NCBI RefSeq assembly: GCF_013201825.1
Contig: NZ_CP053836.1
Coordinates: forward strand, 1,922,001-1,986,000
Length of the DNA: 64,000 bases
Reading direction: 5' to 3'
DNA from: Halarcobacter ebronensis
GTDB taxonomy: Bacteria; Campylobacterota; Campylobacteria; Campylobacterales; Arcobacteraceae
The notes beneath the pieces were generated by a model, which ran no database searches, had not been told where the DNA came from, and was given only the letters and a program-made list of their open reading frames with translations. The position numbers were made by a program, and so were the translations under genes. Shown in pieces: positions 60,148-64,000 of this stretch; position 1 is the first letter of the stretch, and every line of letters begins with the position of its first letter.

Positions 60148-61206
60148 TTGCTTAATTATAAAACATTAAAAAAAGTACTATTTTTATTTCAACCAGAGAC
60201 TGCACACAGTCTAGCAGAGATAGGACTTAGAATACTTCCCTATTTTAAATTTATTTATAATTATATGGTTAATAGAAACTTTATTATAAATCCAAAACTA
60301 AAACAAGAGATTTACGGTATAAATTTTCCAAATCCTGTGGGATTAGCAGCAGGTTTTGATAAAAATGCAACTATGGTTAAACCAATGATGGCTTTAGGAT
60401 TTGGATACACAGAGATTGGAACAATGACCCCAAGACCACAACCAGGTAATCCAAAACCAAGAGCATTTAGATTTCCTGAACAAAACTCAATTCAAAATGC
60501 AATGGGTTTTAACAATGAAGGTTCAGCAACAGTATTAATGAATCTAAAAAAAGTTTATCCTTTTTCAATTCCTGTTGGAGCAAATATTGGAAAAAATAAA
60601 ACAACTTCTGAAGAGTTTGCAATACAAGATTATAAAACATTAATTAGAAAATTTAAAGATGAAAGTGACTATTTGGTAATTAATATTTCAAGTCCAAATA
60701 CTCCAAATTTAAGAGATTTGCAAAATGAAAAGTTTATTAAAGAGCTATTCTCTATGGCAAAAGAGATGACAACAAAGCCTGTTTTTCTTAAAATTGCTCC
60801 AGATATGGAAGCCTCTACAGCAATTGAACTTTGCAAAACAGCAGTTGATGCAGGAGCAGCAGGGATTATTGCAACAAACACAACTATTGATTACTCTTTA
60901 GTTCCTAATGCAAAAGATTTTGGAGGATTGAGTGGAGCTTGTTTAACCCAAAAATCTTATGAACTTTTTAAAGAGATTGCTAAAGAGTTATATGGTAAAA
61001 CAGTTCTTATCTCAGTTGGAGGAATTTCTAATGCAGAAGAGGCATACAAAAGATTAAAAGCAGGTGCTTCTTTGATACAAGTTTACACAGGATTGATTTT
61101 TGAAGGTCCTTCAGTTGTAAAAGAGATAAACGAAGGTATTTTAGAACTTATGGAAAAAGATGGATTCAATAACATTAGTGAAGTTATTGGTTCAGATTTA
61201 AAATAA
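60148..61206 (+). CDS. pyrD: Dihydroorotate dehydrogenase, class 2 (quinone)
   Basis: This 352-residue protein starts at TTG 60148 behind AAAGGAAC. It has the N-terminal membrane-association helices of class 2 enzymes, GINFPNPVGLAAGFDKNATM, IGTMTPRPQPGNPKPR, the catalytic Ser in INISSPNTPNLRDLQ, and FMN-binding LISVGGISNAEEAYKRLKAG ASLIQVYTG. It makes orotate with electrons passed to quinone. It is the first of a rightward run pyrD, M16 peptidase, globin, dapA. Confidence 0.95.
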   Translation: MLNYKTLKKVLFLFQPETAHSLAEIGLRILPYFKFIYNYMVNRNFIINPKLKQEIYGINFPNPVGLAAGFDKNATMVKPMMALGFGYTEIGTMTPRPQPGNPKPRAFRFPEQNSIQNAMGFNNEGSATVLMNLKKVYPFSIPVGANIGKNKTTSEEFAIQDYKTLIRKFKDESDYLVINISSPNTPNLRDLQNEKFIKELFSMAKEMTTKPVFLKIAPDMEASTAIELCKTAVDAGAAGIIATNTTIDYSLVPNAKDFGGLSGACLTQKSYELFKEIAKELYGKTVLISVGGISNAEEAYKRLKAGASLIQVYTGLIFEGPSVVKEINEGILELMEKDGFNNISEVIGSDLK

Positions 61207-61220
61207 CAAAGGTTAAATAA

Positions 61221-62558
61221 ATGACAAATTTAAAAAAGATAAAATTATTATCTTTTTATCTTTTTATATTGACAATTTTTATGGGAGAATTGATGGCTCA
61301 GAGTTTACCAAAATATTATGAAAAAACTTTAGAAAATGGATTAAAAATAGTTGCAATTCCAATGGATAATGGTACGAATGTTGTATCTACAAATATATTC
61401 TACAATGTTGGAAGTAGAAATGAAATGATGGGGAAATCAGGTATTGCACATATGCTTGAACATCTAAATTTTAAATCAACAAAGAATTTAAAAGCTGGTG
61501 AATTTGATGAGATTGTAAAAGGATTTGGTGGGGTAAACAATGCTTCTACCTCATTTGACTATACAAAATATTATATAAAATCAAGCTCTAAAAATATGGA
61601 TAAATCTTTAGAACTTTTTGCAGAATTAATGCAAAATTTAACGCTAAAAGATGAAGAGTTCCAACCAGAAAGAGATGTGGTTGCAGAAGAGAGAAGATGG
61701 AGAACAGATAATAATCCAATGGGATATTTACAATATAGGTTATTTAATAATACTTATATCTACCATCCATATCACTGGACTCCAATTGGTTTTACCCAAG
61801 ATATAAAAAATTGGACTATTGAAGATATTAGAAATTTTCATTCTACATATTATCAACCAAAAAATGCAACAGTTGTTGTTGCAGGAGATATCTCAAAAGA
61901 TGAAGTTTTTGCCTCTACAGAAAAATATTTCAAAGATATAAAAAATGAAAAAGAGATACCAGAAAAAGTTCATATGGTAGAACCAAAACAAGATGGGCAA
62001 AAAAGCATAACAGTTTATAAAGATACACAAATTCAAATGCTTGCAATTGCTTATCATATACCAAATTATGAGCATGAAGATCAACTTGCTCTTTCTGCAC
62101 TTAGTGAACTTCTAAGTTCAGGGAAAAGTTCGTATCTTCAAAAAAAGCTTATTGATGAAAAAAGATTAGTAAACTCAATCTATGCTTATAATATGGAGTT
62201 AACTGATCCAGGAGTTTTTATCTTTATGGCTGTTTGTAACGAAGGTGTTAAAGCAAAAGATGTTAAAAAAGAGATTGACAAAATAATAGCTGAAATAAAA
62301 GATGGGAAGATAAAAGATTCTGAAATCGAAAAAATTAAGATAAATACAAAGGCTGATTTTATCTTCTCCCTTGAAGATTCAAGTTCAGTTGCTTCACTAT
62401 ATGGAAGCTACTTTGTAAGAGGAAATATAAAGCCCCTATTTGAGTATGAAAAGAAAGTATCAAAACTCAAAAAAGAAGATATTGTAGAAGTTGCGAAAAG
62501 ATATTTAACCAAAGGAAACTCTACAACTGTTATTTTGAAAAAAGGGGAAGAGAATTAA
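61221..62558 (+). CDS. M16-family zinc peptidase
   Basis: This 445-residue protein has a signal peptide (IKLLSFYLFILTIFMGELMA) and the inverted zinc motif HMLEH (IAHMLEHLNFKST), with the distal Glu in the ERDVVAEERRWR region. It has both halves of an M16 core and the C-terminal R/Y site (YGSYFVRG). It is a periplasmic PqqL-like peptidase. It is followed by the globin gene with a TAATG overlap. Confidence 0.92.
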   Translation: MTNLKKIKLLSFYLFILTIFMGELMAQSLPKYYEKTLENGLKIVAIPMDNGTNVVSTNIFYNVGSRNEMMGKSGIAHMLEHLNFKSTKNLKAGEFDEIVKGFGGVNNASTSFDYTKYYIKSSSKNMDKSLELFAELMQNLTLKDEEFQPERDVVAEERRWRTDNNPMGYLQYRLFNNTYIYHPYHWTPIGFTQDIKNWTIEDIRNFHSTYYQPKNATVVVAGDISKDEVFASTEKYFKDIKNEKEIPEKVHMVEPKQDGQKSITVYKDTQIQMLAIAYHIPNYEHEDQLALSALSELLSSGKSSYLQKKLIDEKRLVNSIYAYNMELTDPGVFIFMAVCNEGVKAKDVKKEIDKIIAEIKDGKIKDSEIEKIKINTKADFIFSLEDSSSVASLYGSYFVRGNIKPLFEYEKKVSKLKKEDIVEVAKRYLTKGNSTTVILKKGEEN

Positions 62559-63022
62559 TGGATTATAAAATTACAAAAACAGAGTTTGGAGAGAGACCAG
62601 ATTATGAACTTCCAAAGCCTATTTTTCTTGAAGAGATGGGTGAAGAAGGATTGGTAAAACTTTTTGATGAATTTTATGATTTAGTTGCACAGAGTGATAT
62701 TGGAAACTTCTTTCCACAAGATGAAGAGGAGTTGCAAAAGATAAAGAGTCACAATGTGAAGTTTTTTATTGAAGCTTGTGGTGGACCTAAATACTACTCT
62801 GAGGCTGTTGGACATTTTGATATGATAAAGGCACATGAGCCTTTTTCAATCACAGAAAAAGCTAGAACAGAGTGGTTGGGATGTATGGAAGAAATTTTAA
62901 GAAAATCTACTATCTCAGATGAAGCAAAAAAGAGCTTTTGGGACTATTTAGAGAGATTTTCTAAACATACAGTTAATGTTAATACTGGTTTAAAACTACC
63001 AGAAGATATAGTAAAAGTTTAA
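62558..63022 (+). CDS. Globin-like protein (truncated-haemoglobin type)
   Basis: This 154-residue protein has an N-terminal extension of about 25 residues and a truncated-haemoglobin pattern: LVKLFDEFYDLVAQSDIGNF FP, NVKFFIEACGGPKYYSEAVG HFDMIKAHEPFSITEKARTE WLGCMEEIL. The proximal His is likely in KAHEPF. Such globins handle oxygen, NO or nitrite. It is coupled to the peptidase by TAATG and lies 16 nt before dapA. Confidence 0.75.
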   Translation: MDYKITKTEFGERPDYELPKPIFLEEMGEEGLVKLFDEFYDLVAQSDIGNFFPQDEEELQKIKSHNVKFFIEACGGPKYYSEAVGHFDMIKAHEPFSITEKARTEWLGCMEEILRKSTISDEAKKSFWDYLERFSKHTVNVNTGLKLPEDIVKV

Positions 63023-63038
63023 GAGTTAAAGGAAGATT

Positions 63039-63926
63039 ATGGAGATTATAACGGGTGCAATGACTGCACTAATTACGCCATTTAAAAATGGTAAAGTAGA
63101 TACTTTAAAATATGAAGAGTTAATCAAAAGACAAATTGCGCAAGGCATAGACGTAGTTGTACCAGTTGGTACTACAGGAGAGAGTGCTACACTATCAGTT
63201 GATGAAGATAAAGAGTGTATAGAAATAGCTGTTGCAACTTGTAAAGGAACTGGGGTGAAAGTAATTGCTGGAGCTGGTTCTAATGCAACACACGAAGCTT
63301 GTAATATTGCAAAACATGCACAAGCAGTTGGTGCAGATGGACTTTTATCAGTTGCACCATATTATAACAAACCTTCTCAAGAGGGAATTTATCAACACTA
63401 TAAAGCAATTGCACAATCTGTAGAGATCCCTTTTGTACTTTATAATGTTCCAGGAAGAACTGGTTCAGATATTAGTGCAGCAACTGCTATTAGACTATAT
63501 GATGAAGTAAAAAATATATATGCAATTAAAGAGGCAACAGGTTCAATTGAAAGAGCAATAGAGATAAACTCACAAAGACCAGATTTTTGTGTAATTTCAG
63601 GAGATGATGCAATAGATTTTCCTATGTTAGCAAATGGAGCAAAAGGGATTATCTCTGTTACAGCTAACTTACTTCCTAATTTGAAATCTAAACTTGTTCA
63701 CTCTGTTTTTGAAGGAGATTATGACACATCAAGAGAGATAAATAACAAATTGTATGAACTAAATAAAAATCTATTTATAGAGCCAAATCCTATTCCTATA
63801 AAAGCTGCAATGTATCTTGCAGGTTTATTGGATACTTTAGAATATAGACTTCCTTTAACAGCTCCTAGTGCTGAAACAATGAAAAAACTAGAAAAAGTAT
63901 TAACTAAATATGAGGTGATAAAATAA
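63039..63926 (+). CDS. dapA: 4-Hydroxy-tetrahydrodipicolinate synthase
   Basis: This 295-residue protein is a DapA-type TIM barrel: GAMTALITPFKNGKVD, VPVGTTGESATLSVDED, VAPYYNKPSQEGIYQHYKAI, the Tyr in LYNVPGRTG, the Schiff-base Lys in YAIKEATGS, and ISGDDAIDFPMLANGAKGII. It catalyses the first committed step of diaminopimelate and lysine synthesis. ATG follows AAAGGAAG. The stop codon overlaps the start of the next gene (TAATG). Confidence 0.96.
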   Translation: MEIITGAMTALITPFKNGKVDTLKYEELIKRQIAQGIDVVVPVGTTGESATLSVDEDKECIEIAVATCKGTGVKVIAGAGSNATHEACNIAKHAQAVGADGLLSVAPYYNKPSQEGIYQHYKAIAQSVEIPFVLYNVPGRTGSDISAATAIRLYDEVKNIYAIKEATGSIERAIEINSQRPDFCVISGDDAIDFPMLANGAKGIISVTANLLPNLKSKLVHSVFEGDYDTSREINNKLYELNKNLFIEPNPIPIKAAMYLAGLLDTLEYRLPLTAPSAETMKKLEKVLTKYEVIK

Positions 63927-64000
63927 TGAATGAATTCATGAAAGGGAAAACATTAGTAATTAGTGGTGGAACCAAAGGTATTGGAAAGCAATGTGTTTAT
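63926..64000 (+). CDS. SDR-family reductase, N-terminal fragment (possibly FabI-like)
   Basis: The first 25 codons are present, from the ATG overlapping the dapA stop: MNEFMKGKTLVISGGTKGIG and then KQCVY. The GGTKGIG segment is the nucleotide-binding motif of SDR enzymes. In this phylum a gene of this type often follows dapA. Whether it is an enoyl-ACP reductase or another SDR cannot be told from the fragment. Confidence 0.75.
   Translation, partial: MNEFMKGKTLVISGGTKGIGKQCVY

Noticed and set aside
1-64000. tRNA, rRNA or riboswitch genes
   Set aside because: Intergenic regions were read for cloverleaf-like or conserved aptamer sequences and nothing convincing was seen. The integrated element is therefore not obviously in a tRNA gene.

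Overview
The window is AT-rich bacterial DNA and looks like a member of the Arcobacter group (Campylobacterota). This rests on protein character and gene content rather than any marker comparison: a desulforubrerythrin-type peroxidase next to a Fur/PerR regulator, a TsdA-type dihaem thiosulfate dehydrogenase, Hcp-like Sel1 proteins, RNase Y, many TTG/GTG starts, and the run pyrD - M16 peptidase - globin - dapA - SDR/FabI-like gene. No rRNA, tRNA or CRISPR array was seen.

Region by region. 1-600: the start of a phenolic acid decarboxylase gene behind a MarR regulator, with a textbook promoter embedded in an inverted-repeat operator. 600-5600: an accessory locus made of a RAYT-type Y1 transposase and a leftward chain of small cassettes. 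Each cassette begins with the same repeat (core GTTATCACCTGACCCC) plus the same ~60 bp leader, and several encode a conserved small 'MKVKIK' protein followed by a membrane protein. Gene fragments end at the repeats, and two of the small genes carry the same 141-142 bp palindromic element in frame. 5800-9200: a secreted Sel1-repeat protein, and a PhnD-like binding protein paired with a histidine kinase.

9380-25490: an integrative mobilizable element of about 16 kb. It holds a tyrosine integrase, an operon of lipoprotein, large membrane protein and PD-(D/E)XK nuclease, a beta-helix/membrane protein, an iteron-like array, a MobV-like relaxase next to a nested-palindrome oriT candidate, conjugation-type membrane proteins, a phage-replisome-organizer-like Rep and an excisionase-like HTH protein. 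A 13 bp direct repeat flanks it and is a possible att core.

25500-37500: chromosomal genes (TIGR02757, Sir2, SDR), then an unusual cluster of two DUF2589-type proteins, a small protein, a membrane-anchored TAXI protein and a GH24 lysozyme without signal peptide. These are followed by a response regulator, an NhaC antiporter, an orphan OppC-type permease, rsmD, two small membrane proteins and a tandem Mop-domain molybdate-binding protein with a ModE-like operator.

37500-64000: mostly housekeeping genes: rny, 5-formyl-THF cyclo-ligase, a TlpA-like thioredoxin, ftsY, a Cache/response-regulator/kinase trio beside tsdA, an AraC regulator and Fur-box-linked TonB receptor, a frameshifted alanyl-tRNA editing gene, a YqiA-like esterase, an RNase H, a LysE exporter, a DTW protein, radA, ybeY, a Ca2+/Na+ exchanger, a PerR-like regulator, desulforubrerythrin, an EEP nuclease, murJ, an MsbA-like exporter, pyrD, an M16 peptidase, a globin, dapA and a partial SDR gene.
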